Position numbers and translations under genes: made by a program. From the NCBI RefSeq assembly GCF_016834455.1, contig NZ_CP069213.1, forward strand, positions 2,604,501-2,668,500: a stretch of DNA of 64,000 nucleotides. Reading direction: 5' to 3'. This DNA comes from Shewanella litorisediminis (lineage in GTDB: Bacteria > Pseudomonadota > Gammaproteobacteria > Enterobacterales > Shewanellaceae). Of this stretch, positions 18,075-26,060 are shown piece after piece. Position 1 is the first letter of the stretch. Each line of letters begins with the position of its first letter. A model generated the notes under the pieces. That model worked only from the letters and a program-made list of their open reading frames with translations, did no database searches and was not told the origin of the DNA.

Positions 18075-18827
18075 TCAGCATGCCTCGAAATGCTGGATAA
18101 GGACCTCTAGTGTGCTGTGGCCGCGCTGCTGCAAAAAATGCAGCAGCGCCATGGGGCTCTCATTGAGGAGGCGCTGCCGGGGATAATCTGCCGCATCCAC
18201 AATGGCAAGCGAGCGGTCAAATCCCCCCAAATCAAAGGCAACATGGGCATCTGAACCCATCACCAACTGGGCATCCAGTCTGGCTGCCATCCTGGCAATG
18301 GCAAGGCAGTTCTCTTCGCTGCCTTTACGTGATGCGGTAAAGGATGAGTTATTGATTTCAAGCGCCACATTGCACGCCTTGGCGGCGCCGACCACTGCTT
18401 CCACATCGATGGGATATGCCGGGTTCCCGGGATGGGTGATGATATCCACCAAGCCCGACTCCATGGTGGCTATCATAGCGCGGGTGTGGGTGAGTTTATC
18501 GATTGGCGCAAACACAGGTTCATGGAAGCCGGCCTGCACCAGATCCAGCTCAGAGAGATACTCGCCGAAATAATCGATTTCGCCTTTTTCATTCATGATA
18601 TTGGCTTCGATACCCCGCAGAATACCCACCCCATGCCATACCCGCGGCAGCACCCGTAGATTCACAAAATGCCAAAAATGCGGTGCATCTTTCATGGCGG
18701 GACCATGGTCCGTGGTGGCAAAGAGACGAATGCCTTTTTCTTTCGCCACCGCCAGATAATCATGGATGGTGCTGTAAGCGTGGGTGGATGCCACTGTGTG
18801 GCTGTGAGTATCGACCGGAAACTGCAT
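18075..18827 (-). CDS. PHP-domain phosphatase, YcdX-like
   Basis: A 250-residue PHP phosphoesterase. Metal-binding residues expected for the family are visible in [30 protein letters not shown] and MGSDAHVAF. It resembles E. coli YcdX, a trinuclear-zinc phosphatase whose physiological substrate is unsettled. AGGA lies 8-11 bases before the ATG. It converges with wzi and is not part of an evident operon. Confidence 0.88.
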   Translation of the reverse strand: MQFPVDTHSHTVASTHAYSTIHDYLAVAKEKGIRLFATTDHGPAMKDAPHFWHFVNLRVLPRVWHGVGILRGIEANIMNEKGEIDYFGEYLSELDLVQAGFHEPVFAPIDKLTHTRAMIATMESGLVDIITHPGNPAYPIDVEAVVGAAKACNVALEINNSSFTASRKGSEENCLAIARMAARLDAQLVMGSDAHVAFDLGGFDRSLAIVDAADYPRQRLLNESPMALLHFLQQRGHSTLEVLIQHFEAC

Positions 18828-19181
18828 GTGTTTATCCTCAGCGTCTTTAGGATCACTCTAGCAGTGTTACGCAGTGACTTTCGAGATGCCAATCTGTTTT
18901 TTACTGCGTGTCTTTTCTGTCAGTGACCAGCAAGACAACACCACGCTCTCTCAACAGGGCACACTTGCCCACAGCAGAGCAACCCTGCCCACAACAGAAC
19001 AAGCTAACGAACGAAGCGCACTATCTTACTGAACAGGCTCTCTAACAGAACAGACTCTCTAACAGAACACACTGCCAAAGCGCTAATCCATGGACTCATC
19101 CCCAGGCAGAAAAGGCGACTTCCCCCTGGGGTTTGGATCTTGTATGCTGGTTTTCACCGTACATTCACCCTGAATCCCGCC
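18828..19181. other. Intergenic region with short direct repeats
   Basis: About 350 bases with no convincing gene. The motif CTCTCTAACAGAACA occurs twice (about 19038-19071), and related ACAGAACA/ACAGAGCA words recur before it. No promoter was assigned with confidence. Confidence 0.5.
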
Positions 19182-19670
19182 ATGAAATTACCCCAACATC
19201 TGCTCGGCTTGTTACTGGCAATGCCCTTGTTTGCCTGTTCTCAGGCTCAGGTTCCTGAGGCACCAACCCCATCGCCAGAGAAAGTGACGGCCTACGCACC
19301 GTCGCAGGACGACGCCAGCAAAGCGCTGCCCATAGGCGACAGCAGCCGCACCTCACTGGATTGGCCCGGCAGCTACGAGGGGGTACTGCCCTGTGCCAGC
19401 TGCGAAGGCATTAAAACCCATCTGGAGTTGAACAACGACGGCACTTACCTGTTGCAAACCCATTTTCTTGGCCTGAAAGAAGGCGAAAAAGAGTCAGAGC
19501 GCTTTGAAGAGCGTGGCACGTTTATATGGAATGCCAGCGGCGGCGCCATCCAGCTTGAGAGCGGCGCCGGGTATCAGGTAGGTGAAAATCAGCTGTTTAT
19601 GTTGGACAGGGAAGGCAATCGCATCACAGGCACACTCAGCGAACACTACCGACTGAAGAAAACCGAATGA
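19182..19670 (+). CDS. NlpE-like copper resistance/surface-sensing lipoprotein
   Basis: A 162-residue lipoprotein with lipobox LFAC near residue 18. The mature part holds the NlpE N-terminal domain: YEGVLPCASCEGI with the CxxC pair, followed by TYLLQTHFLG and a C-terminal RITGTLSEHYRL. NlpE reports envelope stress to Cpx in E. coli; only the N-terminal-type domain is present here. Start chosen at 19182 because the signal peptide begins there; the frame extends to a TTG at 19140. It converges with rfbC. Confidence 0.82.
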   Translation: MKLPQHLLGLLLAMPLFACSQAQVPEAPTPSPEKVTAYAPSQDDASKALPIGDSSRTSLDWPGSYEGVLPCASCEGIKTHLELNNDGTYLLQTHFLGLKEGEKESERFEERGTFIWNASGGAIQLESGAGYQVGENQLFMLDREGNRITGTLSEHYRLKKTE

Positions 19671-19680
19671 CGCAGAGAAA

Positions 19681-19760
19681 AAGCAGAGCGGGCTAAAGCC
19701 CGTCCAGAAAAAGCAGAGCGCTTCGCTTCCAGATTCTAGAATCTAGAATCTAGAATCTAG
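19681..19760. repeat. Hairpin modules plus (AATCTAG)n heptamers
   Basis: A GCGGGCT/AGCCCGT hairpin, an AGCG-CTT-CGCT hairpin, then four heptamers (ATTCTAG and three AATCTAG, 19733-19760). It lies at the convergent junction of nlpE and rfbC and belongs to the same family as arrays near 21.4, 24.3, 46.7, 49.5 and 52.5 kb. Confidence 0.85.
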
Positions 19761-19826
19761 AAGCGATTTGCCGCAAGCAGATTAAACGCGGCATAAAGAT
19801 GTTCACCAAGGGTGGAGCGGAAAAAA

Positions 19827-20357
19827 CTAACGTACTTTAAAAGGCGCCGCCAACGCATCTTTGGCCGATAACAGTGGTGGTCCCTTGATAGGCCATTCAA
19901 TCGCAAGATTTGGATCATCCCATCGAATACTGCGCTCAGATTCGGGATGATAAAAGTCACTGCACTTGTAGCTGACGATAGCGGTTTCTGACAGCACGTA
20001 AAAGCCATGGGCAAAACCTTTGGGGATAAAGAGTTGCCTGTGGTTTTCTGCAGAGAGGGTTTCCCCCACCCATTTGCCATAGGTAGGTGACTCAGGGCGA
20101 ATATCCACTGCCACATCAAATATAGCGCCCGACAACACGGAAATAAGCTTGTCCTGGGGATGCTCTTCCTGCCAGTGAAGCCCCCTTAACGTCCCCTTTT
20201 TAGACAAAGACTGATTGTCCTGCACAAAGGTGACCGGCGCTATCATGTCGGCAAAGCGCTGCTGCTGCCAGCTTTCGAAAAAGTATCCCCGCTCATCCTC
20301 ATATACCCTGGGGATGATTAGCTTTACCTCATTAATGGCGGTGGTTAACACCTGCAT
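19827..20357 (-). CDS. rfbC: dTDP-4-dehydrorhamnose 3,5-epimerase
   Basis: A 176-residue cupin-fold epimerase in dTDP-L-rhamnose synthesis. Family motifs are FFESWQQQRF, FVQDNQS, LRGLHWQ (catalytic His region), FIPKGFAHGF and YKCSDFYHPE. It is the last gene of the rfbB-A-D-C group, 25 bases after rfbD. No terminator is seen before the repeat region that follows. Confidence 0.95.
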   Translation of the reverse strand: MQVLTTAINEVKLIIPRVYEDERGYFFESWQQQRFADMIAPVTFVQDNQSLSKKGTLRGLHWQEEHPQDKLISVLSGAIFDVAVDIRPESPTYGKWVGETLSAENHRQLFIPKGFAHGFYVLSETAIVSYKCSDFYHPESERSIRWDDPNLAIEWPIKGPPLLSAKDALAAPFKVR

Positions 20358-20382
20358 GAATTACTCCTGCGATGCAAAAAAA

Positions 20383-21288
20383 TTAACAATCAGAGTCTGT
20401 AGCTGAGTTCACGGCCCTGGCCTTGGATTCCAGGATTTTACCTAACTCACACTGCCAGTCTGCGGCAGCAACTCCATATAATGCTTGGATTTTACTGCCA
20501 TTTAGCCTCGAGTTGCTGGGCCTAAACGCAGGGGAGCCGAACTCAGTGGCGCTGATAGGTGTTATTGTTGGCACTCGGTGGATGACGCCGAGCCTGTATG
20601 CGTCAGTCAAAATGCTCGTGGCAAACTCGTACCAGCTGACAAAGGGCTGGCCGGAAAAGTGATAGACGCCCCAAGGGCCATTTCTCTCCACCGATTGCCG
20701 GGCAAGGTGCCAAATTACCCGGGCCAGAGAAGATGCGGGTGTCGGCCCCCCAACTTGATCCGCCACAACCCGAAGCTCTGACTTGGATGCGGCCAAACGC
20801 AGCATGGTATTGACGAAGTTGTTACTGTCTGCGTCAAAAATCCAGGATGTTCTGACAATAAGATGTTTGGCACAGTTGGCGGCTATGGATTGCTCCCCCA
20901 ACCACTTGGATTGCCCATATACAGACGTAGGCGCTGGCGAGTCCTCTTCGCGGTATGGACGGTCGAGGAGACCATCAAACACATAGTCGGTAGAAAGGTG
21001 TATCAGCACGGCATCAGCCGCGGTTGCAGCCTTGGCGAGTTGCTCGCAAGCGCCGCTATTTATGCGAACACACTGCTCGGTGTCTGTTTCAGCCTTATCT
21101 ACTGCCGTATAAGCGGCGCAGTTGATTACCAACTGAGGCGAGTACTGCAACAGATAGTCCGCTACCGACTGTGGTTGTAGAAAATCCACCTCAGTTTTAG
21201 CAGGGGCCAGTATTCGCCAACCCGGTGGCTTAGATGCCAGCAATGCGCGCCCTACCTGACCACTGGCTCCCAGCAGTAATACATTCAT
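20383..21288 (-). CDS. rfbD: dTDP-4-dehydrorhamnose reductase
   Basis: A 301-residue SDR enzyme performing the final reduction to dTDP-L-rhamnose. The NADPH motif GASGQVG (residues 7-13), the STDYVFDG segment and the catalytic YGQSK are present. It lies between rfbC and rfbA; a 180-base repeat-filled gap separates it from rfbA, where rfb genes are usually closely packed. Confidence 0.95.
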   Translation of the reverse strand: MNVLLLGASGQVGRALLASKPPGWRILAPAKTEVDFLQPQSVADYLLQYSPQLVINCAAYTAVDKAETDTEQCVRINSGACEQLAKAATAADAVLIHLSTDYVFDGLLDRPYREEDSPAPTSVYGQSKWLGEQSIAANCAKHLIVRTSWIFDADSNNFVNTMLRLAASKSELRVVADQVGGPTPASSLARVIWHLARQSVERNGPWGVYHFSGQPFVSWYEFATSILTDAYRLGVIHRVPTITPISATEFGSPAFRPSNSRLNGSKIQALYGVAAADWQCELGKILESKARAVNSATDSDC

Positions 21289-21310
21289 CGAAACATTACC
21301 TTGTGTGAAA

Positions 21311-21460
21311 ACAGAGCGCTTCGCTTCTAGAGCGTCGCTTTGCGACTTCTAGGTTCTAGGTTCTAGGTTCTAGGTTCTAGGTTCTAGGTTCTAGGTTCTA
21401 GGTTCTAGGTTCTAGGTTCTAGATTCTAGGGTCTAGCAGCCCGCTTTGTGGGCGCTCTGG
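21311..21460. repeat. (TTCTAGG)n heptamer array with hairpins, between rfbA and rfbD
   Basis: Two hairpins (AGCG-CTT-CGCT and GTCGC-TTT-GCGAC) run straight into ten perfect TTCTAGG units (21347-21416), then TTCTAGA, TTCTAGG and GTCTAGC, and a GCCCGC-TTT-GTGGGC hairpin ending next to rfbA. Because 7 is not a multiple of 3, and CTAG is its own complement, TAG occurs in all frames of both strands. Confidence 0.95.
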
Positions 21461-21471
21461 CGCGAAGCGCA

Positions 21472-22374
21472 CTAAAGCAAACCGCGTAAATAGTCTCCGT
21501 ATCCGCTCTGGCTAAGCGCCTTTGCGTGCTGCAACAAGGTCTCTGTCGATATCCAGCCCTGGCGATAGGCGATTTCTTCAAGACACGCAATCTTCAGACC
21601 TTGTCGCTTTTCAATGGTTTGCACAAAATGCCCGGCTTCCATCAGCGCATCGTGGGTACCTGTATCCAACCAGGCAAAGCCCCGCCCAAGCACACTCACC
21701 TGTAATTGGTTGGCTGCGAGATACGCATTATTGATGTCGGTAATTTCAAGCTCTCCGCGGGCCGAATGCGTAAGGCTTTTAGCAATCTCAATGACCTGAT
21801 TATCGTAAAAATACAAGCCGGTGACTGCGTAATGGGACTTGGGCTCGCGAGGCTTTTCTTCAATGCTGACAGCACGGCCTGTGTTATCAAACTCCACTAC
21901 CCCAAATCGCTCGGGGTTTGTCACATGGTAGGCAAACACCGTGGCGCCGTGAGAGCAATCCACGGCCTGCTGCAGCTGCCTGGAAAAGCTTTGGCCGTAG
22001 AAAATATTGTCACCCAGGATGAGGGCAACCTTGTCATTACCGATAAAGTCTTCACCGATTAAAAATGCCTGGGCTATCCCTTCGGGTTTGGATTGAACGG
22101 CATAACTGATGCGAATGCCAAGGCCACTGCCATCACCGAGCAAAGATTGGAAACCTGCAAGGTCACTTGCCGTGGATATCAGCAGGATGTCGCGAATGCC
22201 GGCAAGCATGAGCACCGACAGCGGATAGTACACCATGGGTTTGTCGTACACGGGCAACAACTGCTTGGATACGCCGCGGGTAATGGGATAAAGCCTGCTG
22301 CCGGTACCGCCCGCTAGGATAATGCCTTTGGTCGTTTGAGTGTTAAATGCTGAATGCTGAATGTTAAGTGACAT
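21472..22374 (-). CDS. rfbA: Glucose-1-phosphate thymidylyltransferase
   Basis: A 300-residue nucleotidyltransferase making dTDP-glucose. The catalytic signature [11 protein letters not shown] and [11 protein letters not shown] follow directly. RfbA normally begins at or just before KGIILAGG. Here no ATG exists at that place; translation must start at 22374, and residues 2-15 ([14 protein letters not shown]) are encoded by degenerate heptamers. No clear Shine-Dalgarno sequence precedes this ATG, which lies four bases after the stop of the four-helix-bundle gene, so translational coupling is likely. Confidence 0.92.
   Translation of the reverse strand: MSLNIQHSAFNTQTTKGIILAGGTGSRLYPITRGVSKQLLPVYDKPMVYYPLSVLMLAGIRDILLISTASDLAGFQSLLGDGSGLGIRISYAVQSKPEGIAQAFLIGEDFIGNDKVALILGDNIFYGQSFSRQLQQAVDCSHGATVFAYHVTNPERFGVVEFDNTGRAVSIEEKPREPKSHYAVTGLYFYDNQVIEIAKSLTHSARGELEITDINNAYLAANQLQVSVLGRGFAWLDTGTHDALMEAGHFVQTIEKRQGLKIACLEEIAYRQGWISTETLLQHAKALSQSGYGDYLRGLL
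22335..22369. repeat. Five heptamers within the 5' end of rfbA
   Basis: On the + strand TTTGAGT, GTTAAAT, GCTGAAT, GCTGAAT, GTTAAGT follow each other in 7-base steps. They are in the opposite orientation to the (ATTCACC)n array on the other side of the four-helix-bundle gene. Confidence 0.8.
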
Positions 22375-22378
22375 GACT

Positions 22379-22744
22379 TTACTTAGTTTGATTCTGCTGA
22401 GCAGATTTTACGATAGCTACAATGAGTTTGATTAGCTCTTCACTTTGCTCCAACAGCGACACAACATGGGAATCTTTGCTATTCAGGTAGTCTGTTTCAC
22501 ACAAAAGCAATAGCCAATAGTGAGTCTCTCTGGCTTCCTTGCTCGCTATCGCCATTTTAGCAATAAAATCAGCATGGCTTTGTGCGGATTGAGCTTCATT
22601 CACATTGGCCCCAATCGAAGTACCCGATCTGAGTAACTGCTTAGAGAGCACGAATTCTTTTTGATTTTTCACTAAGTGCTGACTGAGCTTCACTATTCTG
22701 ACAGCAAATTGAAACGACTTATCAAGCACTGCATTACCAGTCAT
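22379..22744 (-). CDS. Four-helix-bundle protein (S23/IVS-like), first copy
   Basis: A 121-residue helical protein of the four-helix-bundle family (23S rRNA intervening-sequence protein, structurally related to the Avd protein of diversity-generating retroelements). Family features are [28 protein letters not shown] and [15 protein letters not shown]. The cellular role of stand-alone members is unknown. GGGAG lies about 8 bases before the ATG. It sits between rfbB and rfbA, unrelated to rhamnose synthesis, with heptamer arrays at both ends. Confidence 0.85.
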   Translation of the reverse strand: MTGNAVLDKSFQFAVRIVKLSQHLVKNQKEFVLSKQLLRSGTSIGANVNEAQSAQSHADFIAKMAIASKEARETHYWLLLLCETDYLNSKDSHVVSLLEQSEELIKLIVAIVKSAQQNQTK

Positions 22745-22760
22745 CAGCGTTACTCCCTAA

Positions 22761-22956
22761 GTTCACCACTCACGATTCACCATTCACCATTCACCATTCA
22801 CCATTCACCATTCACCATTCACCATTCACCATTCACCATTCACCATTCACCACTCACCATTCACCATTCACCATTCACCATTCACCATTCACCATTCACC
22901 ATTCACCACTCACCATTCACCATTCACCATTCACCATTCACCATTCACCATTCAAA
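22761..22956. repeat. (ATTCACC)n heptamer array
   Basis: 27 consecutive 7-base units from GTTCACC at 22761 to 22949, then ATTCAAA. Units 2, 14 and 22 read ACTCAC(G/C), the rest ATTCACC; the 8-unit spacing of the last two suggests internal duplication. The right end overlaps the last codons and the stop of rfbB. Confidence 0.97.
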
Positions 22957-24071
22957 ACATACCACTCTACCGTTTTACGCAGTCCCGATTCAAAGGTCTC
23001 CTGCGGTTTCCAGCCGAGCTCTTCGGTAATTTTGCTGGCATCAATGGCGTAGCGAACATCATGGCCGGGTCTGTCAGCCACGAAAGCGATAAGACTTTCG
23101 TAACGTTGAGAACTGGGGGATGAATGATGAGGATTGAGCTCCTGAGCGCGCTCATGCAGGGGCGCCAACTCGTCGAGGATCGCACAAATGCTTTTAACCA
23201 CCTCGAGATTTTGACGCTCGCAATTCCCGCCGATGTTATAAGTCTCGCCTACCCGCCCACGTGTTAATACGGCCAGCAGCGCCCTAGCGTGGTCTTCCAC
23301 ATAGAGCCAATCGCGGCTTTGGTTTCCTTGCCCATATACGGGTAACGCCTTACCCGCCAGCGCATTTTGAATAGTCAGCGGTATCAGTTTTTCCGGGTAT
23401 TGAAATGGCCCGTAGTTGTTGGAGCAGTTGCTGACAACTATCGGCAAACCATAGGTTCGGTGCCATGCTCTAACCAGATGATCGCTTGAGGCCTTGGAGG
23501 CGGAATAAGGCGATGACGGGGCATAAGCGCTGCTTTCGGTAAAAGGTGCTGCTGCTTTTAACGCTGAATCATGAATGTTCAATGGTGAATTTGCACCACG
23601 AGCGTTCAATTCAGCATTCACAACCAAACATTCGGCATGAACTTGGTCAGCAAGGTCGCCAAATACCTCGTCGGTCGAGACATGATGAAATCGAAATGCG
23701 TTTTTACGCATATCGTCGAGCTGCAGCCAGTATTCACGGGCAACTTCCAATAAGGTGTAAGTACCCACTATGTTGGTTTGGATAAAGGCATCCGCACCGG
23801 ATATAGAGCGGTCGACATGGGTTTCTGCAGCAAGGTGCATCACCACATCGGGCTGATGGCGAGCAAAAACCGCCCCAAGCGCCTGCCTGTCACAGATGTC
23901 CACACGCTCAAGCGCGTATCTGGCGCTTTCGGCCGCCTCAGTGACCGAATCCAGATTTGCCGCATAAGTCAGCTTGTCGACATTCACCACGCTGTGTTCA
24001 GTGTGACTGATTAAATGTCTGATTACCGCCGAACCGATAAAGCCGCAGCCACCTGTGATAAGAATCTTCAT
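22938..24071 (-). CDS. rfbB: dTDP-glucose 4,6-dehydratase with in-frame insert
   Basis: A 377-residue SDR enzyme converting dTDP-glucose to dTDP-4-keto-6-deoxyglucose. TGGCGFIG (6-13), the catalytic STDEVFGD (132-139) and YSASK (189-193) are intact. Between the last two motifs, where family members have a short linker, about 30 extra residues (roughly 145-174) are encoded by an inverted heptamer block. A smaller extra stretch lies near 309-321. The final residues LNGEW and the TGA stop come from the (GGTGAAT)n array. Start at 24071 (MKILITGG) has GAGG upstream; the frame extends four codons further. Confidence 0.92.
   Translation of the reverse strand: MKILITGGCGFIGSAVIRHLISHTEHSVVNVDKLTYAANLDSVTEAAESARYALERVDICDRQALGAVFARHQPDVVMHLAAETHVDRSISGADAFIQTNIVGTYTLLEVAREYWLQLDDMRKNAFRFHHVSTDEVFGDLADQVHAECLVVNAELNARGANSPLNIHDSALKAAAPFTESSAYAPSSPYSASKASSDHLVRAWHRTYGLPIVVSNCSNNYGPFQYPEKLIPLTIQNALAGKALPVYGQGNQSRDWLYVEDHARALLAVLTRGRVGETYNIGGNCERQNLEVVKSICAILDELAPLHERAQELNPHHSSPSSQRYESLIAFVADRPGHDVRYAIDASKITEELGWKPQETFESGLRKTVEWYVLNGEW
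23563..23636. repeat. Inverted heptamer block inside rfbB
   Basis: On the + strand GCTGAAT, CATGAAT, GTTCAAT, GGTGAAT (23563-23590), an 18-base spacer, then ATTCAGC, ATTCACA, ACCAAAC, ATTCGGC (23609-23636). The two arms are in opposite orientation, the same layout as around the four-helix-bundle gene but with no gene between. Confidence 0.75.
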
Positions 24072-24089
24072 GGACAACCTCAATAAAGC

Positions 24090-24512
24090 AGAGCGGGCTT
24101 CGCCCTTCTAGAAAAACAGAGCGCTTCGCTTCCAGAGCGTCGCTGCGCGGCTGCTGGGTTCTAAGAAAACCGAACGTTCGCAAGCTTACTACCGAACGCT
24201 GCACTACGGCGAACGCTCGATAACAGCTCCTGCGTTATTCTACCTCCTGCGTCCATGCAGTCGTGCGCTACGGAAAAAGACGAGCGCTTCGCTGCTAGAA
24301 AAAACGGAACGCTTCGCTTACAGAAAACCGAACATTCGCAGACTCACTACCGAACGCTGCGCTACTAGAAAGCAGAAAAAACAGCGCTTCACTTCCAGCA
24401 TCTCGAAGCCCGCTCCGCGGGCGCTCTGTGGCTGCGCAGCAGCGTTCTGTAGCCGCTTGCGGCGTTCCGTAGGCCAAAGGCCGTTCTGTAAGCTCGCCTC
24501 GCGAGCGTTCCA
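24090..24512. repeat. Hairpin-linker array between glmM and rfbB
   Basis: Most of this 552-base gene-free gap is made of short repeats: several AGCG-CTT-CGCT and GAACGCT/AACGTTCGC-type modules, then a regular run of five hairpins at 24408-24506. Their stems differ (GCCCGC, GCTGC, GCCGC, GGCC, GCTCGC) but each pairs with itself, and they are joined by 8-9-base linkers of the form GTTCTGTA. I see no gene here; short open frames are by-products of the repeats. Confidence 0.85.
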
Positions 24513-24567
24513 GCAGAAGCGTTGACGCTGCGCCCTTAAGCCACACCAAGAACTTTGCCCAGAATAC

Positions 24568-24600
24568 AAAAAAGCCAGCAAGTTTACCTTGCTGGCTTTA
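24568..24600 (-). terminator. Strong terminator after glmM
   Basis: AAAGCCAGCAAG pairs with CTTGCTGGCTTT, followed on the minus strand by a T6 tract, 24 bases after the glmM stop. It would end the main polysaccharide transcript before rfbB unless RfaH-modified polymerase reads through. Confidence 0.9.
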
Positions 24601-24623
24601 AGTGTGGCAAATAAGTCTGAGGC

Positions 24624-25982
24624 TTAGGCTGGAAATACGGCCCTTACTGCACCCGCAATCAGTTCAGCATATTGATTGGCCTTCACAGCGTCTTTGGCTT
24701 CAACCATTACACGGATGAGGGGCTCGGTACCTGATTTACGAAGCAGTACGCGCCCATCTGTGCCAAGAGCCGTTTCGGCCGTTGCAACCGCATCGGATAC
24801 CGACGGATGCGACAAGGCAACGGCTGCATCGCCATTCAATCGCACATTGATAAGCACCTGGGGGAACATCACAAGTTCGGTAATAGCATCAACAAGGCCT
24901 GAACCAGATTCAAGCAACGCCCTCAGCACCTGCAGCGAAGCGACTATCGCATCCCCGGTTGTGGTGAAATCGAGCATCAGTAGATGGCCGGAGTTTTCAC
25001 CGCCCAAGCGCCATCCCGTTTCTTTAAGCAGCTCGACAACGTATCTATCACCCACTTTGGCGCGCTTGAAAGGGATACCAAGATTACCAAGAGCCTGTTC
25101 AAACCCAAGGTTTGACATCAGGGTGCCAATAACCCCGGACACCTTCTCACCTCTTTGCTGGGCGGATTTGGCCAGCAAATACAATAACGCATCGCCGTCA
25201 ACGACCTGACCTTTACTGTCTACCATCATCAAACGGTCTGCATCGCCATCCAGCGCAATCCCCAAATCCGCTTCGTGGATCATCACCGCGGTTTGCAGGC
25301 TATCCATGTGCGTGGCGCCGCAATGCTCGTTAATGTTAATACCATCGGGCTTATCATTAATACTGATGACCTCAGCACCAAGCTCACGATACACATTCTT
25401 GGCAATGTGGTAAGCCGCGCCATGGGCACTGTCTACCACAATTTTCAAACCGTTTAACGAGAGCGTGTTGGGAAAGGTGCCCTTACAAAATTCGATATAA
25501 CGGCCTGCTGCATCATTAATCCGGCGAACTTTGCCAAGCTTGTCAGACGCGACACAAGCCATTGCACCTTCTTCAATGGCTGAAACCAGCAGACGCTCGA
25601 TTTCGAGCTCTTGCTCATCGGTAAGCTTGGTACCAGTGTTTGAAAAAAACTTAATACCGTTATCGTAATAAGGGTTGTGTGAAGCGCTGATAACCACACC
25701 GGCATCGGCCCTGAAGGTGGACGTGAGATAGGCAATTGCAGGTGTTGGCAAAGGCCCGGTTAAGGCCACATTGACACCGGCCGCACAAAAGCCCGCTTCC
25801 ATCGCAGATTCAAGCATATAACCACTCAGGCGGGTATCCTTGCCAATTATCACCTCTTTGGTGCCGGAGGCCGCCATCACAGTACCCGCAGCCCACCCCA
25901 ATTTAAGCGTAAAATCAGGGGTTATCGGAAACTCGCCCACCTTTCCACGAACACCATCGGTACCAAAGTACTTCCGTGACAT
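24624..25982 (-). CDS. glmM: Phosphoglucosamine mutase-like protein
   Basis: A 452-residue alpha-D-phosphohexomutase. The GlmM signature is visible: [13 protein letters not shown] near the start, the phosphoserine loop [16 protein letters not shown] with the catalytic Ser near 100, the metal loop DGDADR, the sugar-binding GGENSGH and the phosphate-binding [11 protein letters not shown]. It makes glucosamine-1-phosphate, a precursor of UDP-GlcNAc. Whether this is the essential copy or a locus-specific paralogue cannot be told from the window. Start at 25982 has GGGAG upstream. Confidence 0.92.
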   Translation of the reverse strand: MSRKYFGTDGVRGKVGEFPITPDFTLKLGWAAGTVMAASGTKEVIIGKDTRLSGYMLESAMEAGFCAAGVNVALTGPLPTPAIAYLTSTFRADAGVVISASHNPYYDNGIKFFSNTGTKLTDEQELEIERLLVSAIEEGAMACVASDKLGKVRRINDAAGRYIEFCKGTFPNTLSLNGLKIVVDSAHGAAYHIAKNVYRELGAEVISINDKPDGININEHCGATHMDSLQTAVMIHEADLGIALDGDADRLMMVDSKGQVVDGDALLYLLAKSAQQRGEKVSGVIGTLMSNLGFEQALGNLGIPFKRAKVGDRYVVELLKETGWRLGGENSGHLLMLDFTTTGDAIVASLQVLRALLESGSGLVDAITELVMFPQVLINVRLNGDAAVALSHPSVSDAVATAETALGTDGRVLLRKSGTEPLIRVMVEAKDAVKANQYAELIAGAVRAVFPA

Positions 25983-26003
25983 ATCCAACTCCCAGAAAGA
26001 TAA

Positions 26004-26023
26004 AGGCCGGGCTAGCCCGGCCT
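26004..26023. terminator. Perfect inverted repeat between galU2 and glmM
   Basis: AGGCCGGGC-TA-GCCCGGCCT, a perfect 9-bp stem with a two-base centre. Only three T residues follow on the minus strand, so it may be an attenuator or mRNA-stability element rather than a full terminator. Confidence 0.5.
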
Positions 26024-26060
26024 GAATTTAACGTTTAACACTTATTTTTGCGTAGCTAAA

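Larger units (their letters stand above)
22335..22956. mobile_element. Candidate four-helix-bundle cassette bracketed by inverted heptamers
   Basis: The unit is (GCTGAAT-type)5, a 121-codon four-helix-bundle gene, then (ATTCACC)27, inserted between rfbB and rfbA. GCTGAAT is the complement of ATTCAGC, so the two arrays are inverted. The cassette supplies the N-terminus of rfbA and the C-terminus of rfbB. Mobility is inferred from this layout and from the known occurrence of related proteins in 23S rRNA intervening sequences. Confidence 0.5.

Noticed and set aside
22335-22956. Diversity-generating retroelement (Avd-like protein present)
   Set aside because: No reverse transcriptase, no template/variable repeat pair with adenine-specific differences. 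The four-helix-bundle protein alone is not evidence for one.
22676-23029. 117-codon open frame on the + strand with HSPFTIH repeats
   Set aside because: It is produced by the 7-base tandem array, which lacks stops on this strand; no ribosome site, and it overlaps rfbB and the four-helix-bundle gene.
24408-24512. CRISPR array
   Set aside because: The recurring part is only an 8-9-base linker and the intervening parts are self-complementary hairpins of 11-15 bases, not 25-40-base unique spacers with a constant repeat. No cas gene is present.
24295-24581. Overlapping 84-87-codon frames in the glmM-rfbB gap
   Set aside because: Both consist of translated hairpin modules and show no protein-like composition or start signal.
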